Source of the DNA: Promicromonospora iranensis | GTDB lineage: Bacteria; Actinomycetota; Actinomycetes; Actinomycetales; Cellulomonadaceae | Direction of reading: 5' to 3' | Assembly (NCBI RefSeq): GCF_028994805.1 | Contig: NZ_JAJQQP010000001.1 | Span: 186,001 to 250,000, forward strand | DNA length: 64,000 nucleotides | Shown: positions 49,329 through 57,266 of the stretch, piece after piece | How positions within the stretch are numbered: position 1 is the stretch's first letter | Layout of the letters: every line of letters begins with the position of its first letter | Made by a program: the position numbers and the translations under genes | The notes under the pieces: generated by a model | Told to the model about the DNA's origin: nothing | The model's database searches: none | The model's input: the letters and a program-made list of their open reading frames with translations, nothing else

Positions 49329-50645
49329 TCACCGGGCGAAAACGGACTCCATGGCACGCGCCAGGTACCAGGGATCGACGACGGCGGTGAGCTCGCGTGC
49401 CGAGTGCATCGACAAAATTGGTACCCCGACGTCCACAGTGCGGATGCCCAGACGCGTCGCGGAGATCGGTCCGATCGTCGATCCGCACGGCATCACGTTG
49501 TTCGAGACGAACTCCTGGGTGGGCACCCCGGCCGTCGCGCACGCCACGCTCCACGCCGCCGCACCATGCGCGTCCGTGGCGTAACGCTGGTTCGCGTTGA
49601 TCTTGAGGATCGGGCCGCCGCCCGCCACCGGGCGGTTGGCCGGGTCGTGCCGCTCGGTGTAGTTCGGGTGCACCGCGTGCCCGACGTCGGACGACACGTG
49701 GAGCGACGCCGCGAACGCCCGCGCGCGCTCGTCCACCGTGGCGCCCAGGGCCGACGAGATGCGGGTCAGCACCTCTTCGAGGAACGGTCCCGCCGCGCCC
49801 GAGCGGGACGCGCTGCCGATCTCCTCGTGGTCGAACCCGGCGAACACCTGGATCGAGCCGGCCCCGCCGGCCCGCAGCAGCGCCGTCAGCCCCGCGTGCG
49901 TGGAGAGCAGGTTGTCCAGCCGCGCCGAGGCGAAGAGCGCCTGCCCGGCGCCGAAGGCTCGGGCCGGCTGCGTGTCGGCCAGCACGACGTCGTACCCGCC
50001 GATGGCCGCCGGATCGACGCCGGCGTCCGCCGCGAGCGCCGCGAGGACGTCGGCGCTCTCCGCGTCCCCGAGCCCCCAGACGGGCTGGGTGTGGCGCTGT
50101 TTGTCCAGGGTGAGGCCGTTGTCGTTGACGCCGCGGTCCAGGTGGATGGCGAGCTGTGGGATGCGCAGCATCGGGCCGGTGCGCACGAGGTGCTCGGTGC
50201 CGTCGTGGGTGACGATCCGCCCGGCCAGCTCGAGCTCGCGGTCGAGCCAGGAGTTGAGCAGGGGGCCGCCGTACACCTCGACGCCGGCCTGCCACCAGCC
50301 GCCGGCGCCGTGCGTCGTCGGCTTGGGCTTGAGCTTGAAGCCCGTGGAGTCCGTGTGGGCGCCGACGATGGTGAACGCGGTGGTGGGACCGGCGGCGTCC
50401 GGCAGGGTGAAGGCGATGACCGAGCCGTCCCGGACCACCACGTGGCGCCCGCCCAGGGCCACCGCCCAGGCGGTGTCCTCCGCGAGGCGGGTGAAGCCCG
50501 CCGCCTCCGCGCGCCGGGCCACCTCCTCGGCCGCGTGGTAGGACGACGGCGACGCCGCCACGAAGGCGCCGAGGTCCGCGACGTGCTCGCGGGCGGCGGC
50601 GGGGACGACGACGGCAGTGGGCTGGGCGGGGTTGTCAGTGCTCAC
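49329..50645 (-). CDS. M18-family aminopeptidase
   Basis: A 438-residue cytosolic aminopeptidase with two-metal centre residues in GAHTDSTGF (His97, Asp99), ASARLDNLLS (Asp), DHEEIGS (Glu pair) and SMHSARE (His). It releases N-terminal acidic or neutral residues and forms large tetrahedral oligomers in known members. The start is GTG at 50645 (VSTDNPAQ); the open frame extends eight codons upstream. Length matches the family. Confidence 0.93.
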   Translation of the reverse strand: MSTDNPAQPTAVVVPAAAREHVADLGAFVAASPSSYHAAEEVARRAEAAGFTRLAEDTAWAVALGGRHVVVRDGSVIAFTLPDAAGPTTAFTIVGAHTDSTGFKLKPKPTTHGAGGWWQAGVEVYGGPLLNSWLDRELELAGRIVTHDGTEHLVRTGPMLRIPQLAIHLDRGVNDNGLTLDKQRHTQPVWGLGDAESADVLAALAADAGVDPAAIGGYDVVLADTQPARAFGAGQALFASARLDNLLSTHAGLTALLRAGGAGSIQVFAGFDHEEIGSASRSGAAGPFLEEVLTRISSALGATVDERARAFAASLHVSSDVGHAVHPNYTERHDPANRPVAGGGPILKINANQRYATDAHGAAAWSVACATAGVPTQEFVSNNVMPCGSTIGPISATRLGIRTVDVGVPILSMHSARELTAVVDPWYLARAMESVFAR

Positions 50646-50677
50646 CGGGCCATTATGTCCGGCCCGCACAGGGGGCC

Positions 50678-50717
50678 GTCGGACGCTCAGGTCACGCGGG
50701 TGACCTGAGCGTCCGAC
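50678..50717. terminator. hairpin terminator
   Basis: Perfect 17-bp arms GTCGGACGCTCAGGTCA/TGACCTGAGCGTCCGAC with a 6-nt loop, just beyond the stop of the sensor gene ending at 50728. The same 17-nt arm recurs at 54824-54840. Confidence 0.85.
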
Positions 50718-50727
50718 AGGTGCGGGG

Positions 50728-52407
50728 TCAGTCCCCGACGGAGTAGGACAGCCAGTCGCCGGCCATGTTCATCCCGACCCGCACGCCCTGGTAGCCGCCC
50801 GCCCTCTGGGCGTCCGCCTCCTCGGCGGTGAGCAGGCCCGCAGCCACGACCTCGGCCCAGGCCTCGTTCGAGTCACGGAACTCGTCGGCAGCCACCCGGG
50901 GCCAGACGACGGTCGCATCAGCGCTGCCCTCGTCCACGATCACCGCCCGGGTGTCGGTCAGGACGGCGGCGAGCTCCCGGTAGCGTCCCGCGTCGGGTTC
51001 AGGCAGGGCGAAGACCTGCTCCGGGGTCCCGCCGCCGTCCAGGCTCTCGGTCCTCGACTCCTTCACCAGGGCGACCAACGCCTCGATGTCGCAGTCCATC
51101 GCCGCGATCACGATGGACCCGGCAGTCGCCGAGGTGCTCCCGGTCACCGAGTTCCCCGGTACGTACTTCGGTTCGAACCCGGTCGACGAACACTCCGGCC
51201 CGCCGTCTCCGCCGATGGGCGTCGCCGGCTCGAGGGACACCCAGAGCCGCGTGACGCCGTCGGGCACGCTCGGCAGCCGGATATCGATGACCTCGCCGCC
51301 ACCGTCGAGCCCGGTAAGGTCCGCCCCCGCCTCGTTCCCGTCGCAGGAGATCTGGGTGGTCCCGACCACCTTGGCGGTGGAGGGCTGCACGAGCTCGATC
51401 GGGAGCACGGCCTCCGGGTCCGGACCCTCGCACTGTCCGATGACTCGCATCGGGGTGTCCGAGGAGTAGCCGCGCTGTGTCATCTCCGCCGTCACCCAGT
51501 CCGTGGTGCGGTCCAGCTCGAAGCGCGAGACCTGACCCTCGGCCGGCTCCGGGAACGCGATGGTCGAGTCCCCGGGCGCCGCACCCGGGCTGTGCGCGCC
51601 GTCGGCGTCGACCCGGACCGGGACCGGCTCGCTCACTGCCGTCGCCCGTGTGCCCAAGGCGACCTCCGGGAAGGCGACGACCCGTACCTCGTAGTCTCCC
51701 TCGGGCAGTGTCGCTTCGTAGACCGGATCGAGATCGGTGGATGTCGGCGAGCACGTCGACGCGGAGGCGCCCGCGGCCGCGACGGCACCCGGGCCGCCGC
51801 CAAGGAGCGGCTCGGACTGCTCGCCCGGTGTCTCGAAGACGTTCGGGCCCAGGTCCAGCACCACACCGTCGCGGCTCCACACCAGGACGGGCGCGACATC
51901 GAGCGAACCTTGGCCCTTCTCGAGCGTCGACGCCATGCCCCACGACGTCGCTGCAGGGTCCTCGAGGTCCGCCGTCCGCCCGTAGATGTCGCCCGACGAC
52001 GTCACCGACCAACCCGGCGCCGTCGTCTCCAGGTCGGTCACCGGCATGCCGCACGTCAGGTCGCTCCAGTCGAGCCATGGCGGCTGATAGCCGTCCTGGA
52101 GCCGGAAGTCCGACGCGGGCGACGACTCCCCAGGCAGCAGCTCGGATGGCTGCGACGGCGCGAGCTGCCCCGCCCCGAGCACCAGCGCACCGGCCAGGGC
52201 GAGCGCGCCACCGCCAAGCCCGCCGAGCTTCGCCGTCCGACGCCGCCGCACCCGCCTGCTCATCGCCGTCATGGCCGCGGCGGGCCCGGTCGGCGACGCG
52301 GGGTCCACGCCGTCGGCCATCGCACCGAAGGTCTGCTTCAGGAGGCCGGCCTCCGCCGGGTCCGACCAGCCGTGGTCCTGGTCCCGGCCCTCGTTCTGCT
52401 GGTTCAT
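50728..52407 (-). CDS. single-pass membrane sensor partnered with ECF sigma factor (cassette A)
   Basis: A 559-residue protein, unrecognised as a named family. Cytosolic N-terminus (1-60, acidic then RRVRRRRTAK), one membrane helix (about 61-80), and about 480 extracytoplasmic residues. The outer part has a first module (CGMPVTDLETTAPGWS...GDIYGRT...LVWSRDGVVLDLGPNVFE), a beta-rich middle (LPEGDYEVRVVAFPEVA, DADGAH) and a C-terminal module (EQVFALPE...WPRVAADEFRD...AEEADAQRA). It overlaps the sigma gene by ATGA. It may restrain the sigma factor, but no zinc anti-sigma motif (HxxxCxxC) is visible. Paralogous to cassettes B and C. Confidence 0.75.
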   Translation of the reverse strand: MNQQNEGRDQDHGWSDPAEAGLLKQTFGAMADGVDPASPTGPAAAMTAMSRRVRRRRTAKLGGLGGGALALAGALVLGAGQLAPSQPSELLPGESSPASDFRLQDGYQPPWLDWSDLTCGMPVTDLETTAPGWSVTSSGDIYGRTADLEDPAATSWGMASTLEKGQGSLDVAPVLVWSRDGVVLDLGPNVFETPGEQSEPLLGGGPGAVAAAGASASTCSPTSTDLDPVYEATLPEGDYEVRVVAFPEVALGTRATAVSEPVPVRVDADGAHSPGAAPGDSTIAFPEPAEGQVSRFELDRTTDWVTAEMTQRGYSSDTPMRVIGQCEGPDPEAVLPIELVQPSTAKVVGTTQISCDGNEAGADLTGLDGGGEVIDIRLPSVPDGVTRLWVSLEPATPIGGDGGPECSSTGFEPKYVPGNSVTGSTSATAGSIVIAAMDCDIEALVALVKESRTESLDGGGTPEQVFALPEPDAGRYRELAAVLTDTRAVIVDEGSADATVVWPRVAADEFRDSNEAWAEVVAAGLLTAEEADAQRAGGYQGVRVGMNMAGDWLSYSVGD

Positions 52408-53030
52408 CGCCGTGCTCCCTCTGTCGTGGCCGATCCGGCCGGTCCTGTCGTGGCCGATCCGGCCGGATCCAGCACGTCCCGCAGGACGTGCAGCGCGTCA
52501 TGGAGATGGCGCTTGACGGTGCCCGGAGCGTTCCCGAGCGTCTCCGCCACCTGGTCGATGGTCATGTCCTCGAAGTAGCGCAGCACCACGCACGCGCGCT
52601 GCCGCGGCGAGAGACGGGAGAGCGCCTGCACCACGTCCGCGCGGGCGGTGACGCCCGAGTCGGGGAACCGCACGTGGTCGTCCGTGGCGATCCTGGGCTC
52701 GATGTCCGCCCACCTCTTGCGGCGGCGCCAGCCGTCCAGGTACAGGTTCAGCACCATGCGGCGCACGTATGCCTCGGCGTACTCCACGGCCCGCCGCTCG
52801 GGGGGACCCCCCGGACGGTCTCGCGGTCCGTCCAACGGCACGGTGCGCATGCCCGACGCCGCGGCGCCGCGTCGACCACCCGGCCGCACCAGGCGGGAGC
52901 AGTACTTGACCAACGCCTCCTGCACCAGGTCCTCGGCCTGCCGGACATCGCCGCACAACGCGTACGCGTACCCGACGAGCACGCCGCCACGCTCTGCGGC
53001 AAGCAACTCCAGGTCTTCGTGCCAGCCCAT
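52404..53030 (-). CDS. ECF sigma factor, SigE-like family (cassette A)
   Basis: A 208-residue extracytoplasmic-function sigma factor. Sigma-2 region about 17-105 (GYAYALCGDVRQAEDLVQEALVKYCSRL...YVRRMVLNLYLDGWRRRKR), interrupted by a 30-residue Gly/Arg/Pro loop. Sigma-4 about 138-185 (LSPRQRACVVLRYFEDMTIDQVAETLG). The ATG at 53030 has AAGGAG 7 nt upstream; the open frame extends 38 codons further. Followed by its membrane partner with ATGA overlap. A CCAAC-N17-CGTC element lies 33 bp upstream. Confidence 0.92.
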   Translation of the reverse strand: MGWHEDLELLAAERGGVLVGYAYALCGDVRQAEDLVQEALVKYCSRLVRPGGRRGAAASGMRTVPLDGPRDRPGGPPERRAVEYAEAYVRRMVLNLYLDGWRRRKRWADIEPRIATDDHVRFPDSGVTARADVVQALSRLSPRQRACVVLRYFEDMTIDQVAETLGNAPGTVKRHLHDALHVLRDVLDPAGSATTGPAGSATTEGARR

Positions 53031-53339
53031 TGCCGGCTCCTTCCTGCTGTCCTGACCGTATCGACGAACCAACGGGCCGCCAGGTTGGGGCAGATCGCCA
53101 TCGGGTTCCGAACCCCCCGCCCGAGCTGACGGAGCTTCGCCCATGAGCCGGCCAGGTGACGCCGACGCTGACTGTCGTTCAGCAGGCGTCGGACAGCCGT
53201 TGTCGGATGAGTTGTGGCTCTTCCAAGCCTGCTGAACACCGGTCAGCGCACGGGAGCGGAGGGCCGGAATTGCTGCGGGCGGTCGCAGCGCATTGCCGGC
53301 GCGCTTCTGGTGTGGGGGGCAGGCGGGTCAGGATGGGGC
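53031..53339. other. divergent intergenic region between sigma A and the MpaB-like gene
   Basis: 309 bp without a gene. Besides the candidate ECF promoter it contains a perfect 10-bp inverted repeat TTCAGCAGGC (53178-53187) and GCCTGCTGAA (53227-53236), spaced 39 bp, in front of the rightward gene. No other structure is evident. Confidence 0.5.
53063..53088 (-). promoter_or_regulatory. candidate ECF-type promoter of cassette A
   Basis: On the minus strand, CCAAC (53088-53084), 17 bp, CGTC (53066-53063), 33 bp before the sigma start. The same CCAAC-N17-CGTC pattern precedes cassette B. It resembles the AAC/CGTC promoters of SigE-like ECF factors and suggests autoregulation. Confidence 0.4.
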
Positions 53340-54854
53340 ATGGTGCCTGGGCATGCAGCGAACGACGTCGGCCGGTCGCCCGTGCCGGCGTACCCCCGCC
53401 GGTTCCGCTCCGCCGAGGCGCGCGGGGCACGGATCGGCCGGCCGCTGCGCCTGTTCGGGCGTGCGGGCGACGTGGACGAGGCGCTCCTGGACCGGATCGG
53501 CCGCGCGTTCTTCGAGGAGGACGCCGCCGGGGCGGCGCTCGCTGCCGCGATGCGGCTACCTGCGGGGACGCCGGGGCGGGTGACCCACGCACAGCTCCGG
53601 GCGGCGCTGGCGGGTCCGGCTGCGGGTGCGGGGGACCTGAGGGGTGCCGAAGACCCGAGGGGCGCCGGGGATCTGAGGGGTGCCGGTGATCTGAGGGGCG
53701 CCGGTGACCGTGAGATCGGACCGTCGCTCAGCCCGGACGCCGAGATCGGTCCCTTGCACCGTCGCACCACCGAGATCGGTCCCTTGCTTCGAGATCGGTC
53801 ATTCAACCGACCGATCTCGAAGCAAGGGACCGAACTCAGTACGAGACGTGTGCACAGGACCGAACCCGGCACCGACCTGCCCGAGGCGCTGCGCCGGTTC
53901 CTCGACGAGGTCACCAGCGTGCCCGACTGGGTGGACTGGGACCTGGTCGAGGAGGGTGCCGCGGTGCAGCGGAGGCTCGGACAGAACGCGGGCGACGTGC
54001 TGCTCCAGCTCTCGCTCGTCGGCGGGTACCGGTTCGGCGGGCCGACGGACCTGCTCGCGGCGACCGGCGCCCTGACCGGCGGGACACTGCGTCGCCTCGC
54101 GGAGACCCAGGAGTGGACGGTCGGGCTGTCCGAGCCGGGGGCGCTCCGGCCCTTCGCCTCCGCGTGGCGGGCCACCGCGCACGTGCGGGCGATGCATGCG
54201 CTGGTCAGCGCGTCGTTCGCCGACCCGGCCACCGGCAGGGGCGGGCGAGGCGCCGAGCCGTGGGACACCGCGCGCTGGGGCCTGCCGATCAACCAGGCGG
54301 ACCAGGCGGCGACGCTCGGGCTGTTCGACGGCACCCTGATCCTCGGGTGCCGAGCGCTCGGGGTGCGCATCCCGCCGTCGGACAGCCAGGCCCTGATGCA
54401 CCTGTGGAAGTGGGTGGGGCACCTGCTGGGGGTGCACCCGGACTTCCTCGTCGACGACGAGTGGGAGCGGCACCGCATCAGCTACCACGTGCTGCTCGCG
54501 CAGGCAGGGATCTCGGACGCCGGGCCACGCCTCGCCCGGGCGGTGGTCGCCGCGCAGGCCGACCGGACCTACCCCGGCCCGTCCTGGTGGCAGCCGTTCC
54601 GGGCGTGGTTCGAACGCGAGCGCCTGCTGTCGATGCTGACGGCGTTCCTCGGGGTGCGCAGCATGCGCGAGCTCGGCCTGCCGCTGCGCCCGCCGTGGGC
54701 GCACGCCTACCTGCTGCCGCTCAACATCTGGCGGTACCACCTGCGCGGACGCTCCCGGCAGGGCCGGGAGCGTCTTGAGCGGTGGGGCCGACGCCGGAGC
54801 GCCGCGATCCTGGCGAGCTACCTGTCGGACGCTCAGGTCACCGAGGTGGCCTGA
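53340..54854 (+). CDS. MpaB/rubber-oxygenase-like (DUF2236) protein with repeat-expanded linker
   Basis: A 504-residue protein of the oxygenase-MpaB/latex-clearing family. The helical core contains RATAHVRAMHALV (histidine likely heme ligand), and the hallmark DTARWGLPINQADQAATLGLFDG. Members are b-type heme proteins; some cleave polyisoprene, most are uncharacterised. Between the N-terminal ~95 residues and the core lies an unusual stretch (about 98-180) made of four GDLRGA-type repeats and EIGP repeats, encoded by tandem DNA repeats and a palindrome. ATG at 53340; divergent from sigma A. Confidence 0.8.
   Translation: MVPGHAANDVGRSPVPAYPRRFRSAEARGARIGRPLRLFGRAGDVDEALLDRIGRAFFEEDAAGAALAAAMRLPAGTPGRVTHAQLRAALAGPAAGAGDLRGAEDPRGAGDLRGAGDLRGAGDREIGPSLSPDAEIGPLHRRTTEIGPLLRDRSFNRPISKQGTELSTRRVHRTEPGTDLPEALRRFLDEVTSVPDWVDWDLVEEGAAVQRRLGQNAGDVLLQLSLVGGYRFGGPTDLLAATGALTGGTLRRLAETQEWTVGLSEPGALRPFASAWRATAHVRAMHALVSASFADPATGRGGRGAEPWDTARWGLPINQADQAATLGLFDGTLILGCRALGVRIPPSDSQALMHLWKWVGHLLGVHPDFLVDDEWERHRISYHVLLAQAGISDAGPRLARAVVAAQADRTYPGPSWWQPFRAWFERERLLSMLTAFLGVRSMRELGLPLRPPWAHAYLLPLNIWRYHLRGRSRQGRERLERWGRRRSAAILASYLSDAQVTEVA
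53634..53705 (+). repeat. four tandem 18-bp repeats inside the MpaB-like gene
   Basis: Units 53634-53651, 53652-53669, 53670-53687 and 53688-53705 follow GAyCtGAGGGGyGCCGgt with small variation. They are in frame and encode the peptides GDLRGA/EDPRGA/GDLRGA/GDLRGA. Confidence 0.85.
53777..53832. repeat. perfect 24-bp palindrome inside the MpaB-like gene
   Basis: Left arm 53777-53800 starts CGGTCCCTTGCTTCGAGATC; right arm 53809-53832 is its exact reverse complement; loop 8 nt. A shorter direct copy of GAGATCGGTCCCTTG lies at about 53742-53756. The reading frame passes through without a stop. Confidence 0.88.
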
Positions 54855-54866
54855 GCGTCCGACAGG
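54821..54866. terminator. bidirectional terminator overlapping the MpaB-like stop
   Basis: 16-bp perfect arms CCTGTCGGACGCTCAG/CTGAGCGTCCGACAGG with an inner extension, overlapping the stop of the rightward gene and ending one base before the stop of the leftward sensor gene. Shares its 17-nt core with 50678-50694. Confidence 0.85.
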
Positions 54867-56606
54867 TCAGGGAGAGGCGGGCGAGTAGTACCGCCAGGTG
54901 CCTGCCCGGTCGATGGCGAGCGTCATCCCCGTGTAACCGAACGTCTCGTCGGCTCGCTGTGCCTCGGCCTCCGCCTGCGTGAGCAGGCCCGACTCCACGA
55001 CCTCGGCCCACGCCTCGTCCGAGTCGCGGAACTCCTCGGTCGCGACCCGCGGCCACGTGATCGTCTCGTTCCCGGGGTCCCCGCCGTCGGCGGCGCCGGT
55101 GGTACCCACGAGCAGGCGGACGATCGTCTCGTACGGCAACGCGTCGTTCTCGGGAAGGCCGAAGACCTGCTCCGGGGTCTCGACGCTGAACATGAGCTCC
55201 GTGCCGTCGTCCGTCGCGAGCTGGATCAGCCGTTCGGAATCACAGGCCCGCGCGGCATCCACGATGGCCTGTGCGGCCGCCCCGGCTGCCTCGGTCGGCG
55301 CGTTCGCGGGGTCGTACTCCATGTCGAGGCTTCTCGCGGAGCACTCGCCCGCGACGTCACCGCGGGCGCTGTCGCCCGGGGCGAGGACCGCCCAGAAGCG
55401 TGCGACACCGTCGGGAACGTCCGTCAGGCGGATGTCCACCGCCTCCTCGCCACCGCCGACCACGGGCTCCGACTGGAATGGGGAACCGTCGCACGGCACC
55501 TCGCCGGACCGGAGGTCCTCTCCGGAGCTCGTTGCCAGCTCGTAGCGCACCGTGTCCGTCGGGTCGGAGCTCTCGCACTCCGCGGTGACCGACGGCGTGC
55601 CGGTCGTCACGTACCCGCGCTGCGTCAGCTCCGCGGTGACCCGGTCCGTGCTCCGGTCGAGCACGAACCGGGAGAGCTCGCCCTCGGCGGGCTCCGGCGG
55701 CTCGATCGTCGCGTCGTCGCCGCGCGTACCCGTCGCCGTGTGCGCGCCGTCGGCGTCGAGGCGGACCGAGACCGGTGCGCTCACCGCCGTCGCCCACTGG
55801 CCGGACGCGACCTGCGGGAAGGCGACCACGTGTACCTCGTAGTCGCCCTCGGGCAGCGGCGTCTGGAAGATCTGTCCGGCGTCGCCGTCGGTCGGCGCGC
55901 ACGTCGTGAACGCACCCCCCTGCGCCTCGCTGACGTCACCGGTCTCGGAGCTGAGCAGCGGCGCGCTCTGGACGGACCCCTCGAAGACGTTCGGTCCCAG
56001 GTCCACCACCACACCGTCCTGGCTCCACACCAGCACCGGGGAAGCGTCGAGCGTTCCTTCGCTACCCGAGACGAGCGCTGACATACCCCAGCTCGTCGAG
56101 GGGGTGCCGTCCAGGTCGAAGGTCCGCGCGTAGATGTCACCGGCCGACGCCGCCGACCACCCGGTCGCCGTCGTCTCCAGGTCCGCGACGGCCATGCCGC
56201 ACTCCAGCCCGGCCTCCAGGTCCCGGATCCAGGAGGGCTGGTACCTGTCCTGGATGACACTGGTCGCCGGCGGCCCCGTCGGGCCTGGCTCCGGCGTCTG
56301 CGTCGCGGCCCCGCTCGGAGAAGAGGAGGCGGACGCACTCTCGGACTGCCCCGGCAGCACCGGCTCGCGGTCCAGCAGCGGAGTCTGGGTAGCGCCGAAG
56401 GCCAGCACGCCCACCAGGGCGAGGCTCGCGCCGGTGAGACCGCCGATCTTGGCGACACGGCGGCGCCGCACGCGGTCACGCACCACTCCGAATGAGACGT
56501 GCAGGTCGTCCACCTCCCCGCCGGGCATCGTGTCGGCGGCGCCGCGGAGCGCGCCGCTCAGGAAGTCGTTGTCGTCGTGTCCGCTGTCGTTCCGGTCGGT
56601 GTTCAT
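54867..56606 (-). CDS. single-pass membrane sensor partnered with ECF sigma factor (cassette B)
   Basis: A 579-residue paralogue of the cassette A sensor. Acidic cytosolic N-terminus, the same basic juxtamembrane motif (RDRVRRRRVAK), a membrane helix at about 53-72, a Ser/Pro-rich stalk, then the same order of outer modules: ECGMAVADLETTATGWS...GDIYART, LVWSQDGVVVDLGPNVFE, LPEGDYEVHVVAFPQVA, DADGAH, and the C-terminal EQVFGLPE...ITWPRVATEEFRD...EAEAQRA block. Overlaps its sigma gene as ATGA. Role as anti-sigma or signal receptor is inferred from coupling only. Confidence 0.75.
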   Translation of the reverse strand: MNTDRNDSGHDDNDFLSGALRGAADTMPGGEVDDLHVSFGVVRDRVRRRRVAKIGGLTGASLALVGVLAFGATQTPLLDREPVLPGQSESASASSSPSGAATQTPEPGPTGPPATSVIQDRYQPSWIRDLEAGLECGMAVADLETTATGWSAASAGDIYARTFDLDGTPSTSWGMSALVSGSEGTLDASPVLVWSQDGVVVDLGPNVFEGSVQSAPLLSSETGDVSEAQGGAFTTCAPTDGDAGQIFQTPLPEGDYEVHVVAFPQVASGQWATAVSAPVSVRLDADGAHTATGTRGDDATIEPPEPAEGELSRFVLDRSTDRVTAELTQRGYVTTGTPSVTAECESSDPTDTVRYELATSSGEDLRSGEVPCDGSPFQSEPVVGGGEEAVDIRLTDVPDGVARFWAVLAPGDSARGDVAGECSARSLDMEYDPANAPTEAAGAAAQAIVDAARACDSERLIQLATDDGTELMFSVETPEQVFGLPENDALPYETIVRLLVGTTGAADGGDPGNETITWPRVATEEFRDSDEAWAEVVESGLLTQAEAEAQRADETFGYTGMTLAIDRAGTWRYYSPASP

Positions 56607-57181
56607 CGGGCGGCCCTCCCTTCGGCAGGTCGGAAGTCGTCGGGGCGCAGGAACTCCTGCATGTTCTTGGTGGCATCCGACAGGTAGCGCTTGACCGTTC
56701 CCTGGGCGGTGCCCAGGGCGTCCGCAATCTGCGGCACCGTCATGTCCTCGAAGTAGCGGAGCACCACGCAGGCCCGCTCGCGAGCGCCGAGCCGGGCGAG
56801 CGCCGCCATGACGTCGACCCGGGCCGAGGCGGCCTGGTCGGCGCCCCGGGTGCTGGGGTCGTCAGCCAGCAGGTGCTTGATCCCCGTCCAGCGCTGCCGC
56901 TTGCGGTAGCCGTCCAGGTAGATGGTCAGCACCGCACGCCGCACGTAGCCCTCGGCGTTCGTGAACGGTGAGTCGAGGTCGTGCGCCCGGCTGCCCTCGG
57001 CCACGCCCACCGCCCCGGAGACGGCGGGGCGGCCGCGGAGCCGCGAGTAGACCTTGACCAGCGCGTCCTGGACCAGGTCCTCGGCGAGCGCTCGGTCGCC
57101 CGAGAGCATGTAGGCATAGCGGACGAGCGCGCCGCCGCGCACTCGCATGAGCTCATCGAGCTCCTGCTCCCATCCCGCCAT
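56603..57181 (-). CDS. ECF sigma factor, SigE-like family (cassette B)
   Basis: A 192-residue ECF sigma factor. Sigma-2 about 18-92 (VRYAYMLSGDRALAEDLVQDALVKVYSRL...EGYVRRAVLTIYLDGYRKR). Sigma-4 about 127-175 (LGARERACVVLRYFEDMTVPQIADALG). The ATG at 57181 has GGGAGG 5 nt upstream and beats an in-frame GTG two codons earlier. The sigma parts of B and C are the most alike of the three. Preceded by the same CCAAC-N17-CGTC element as cassette A. Confidence 0.92.
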   Translation of the reverse strand: MAGWEQELDELMRVRGGALVRYAYMLSGDRALAEDLVQDALVKVYSRLRGRPAVSGAVGVAEGSRAHDLDSPFTNAEGYVRRAVLTIYLDGYRKRQRWTGIKHLLADDPSTRGADQAASARVDVMAALARLGARERACVVLRYFEDMTVPQIADALGTAQGTVKRYLSDATKNMQEFLRPDDFRPAEGRAAR

Positions 57182-57230
57182 GACCACCTCCCGGGGGTGT
57201 GTGTGCTGTCATCGTCTCCACATCCACCAT

Positions 57231-57256
57231 GACGCGCCGTGGGAGGGTTTCGTTGG
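57231..57256 (-). promoter_or_regulatory. candidate ECF-type promoter of cassette B
   Basis: CCAAC (57256-57252), 17 bp, CGTC (57234-57231) on the minus strand, inside the 85-bp gap after the fused gene and 50 bp before the sigma B start. It would let cassette B be expressed apart from the fused gene. Confidence 0.4.
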
Positions 57257-57266
57257 TCAGGACGTC

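Noticed and set aside
50728-52407. Classical zinc-dependent anti-sigma factor
   Set aside because: No HxxxCxxC motif in the cytosolic tail; only the gene coupling suggests sigma control, so the function was left open.
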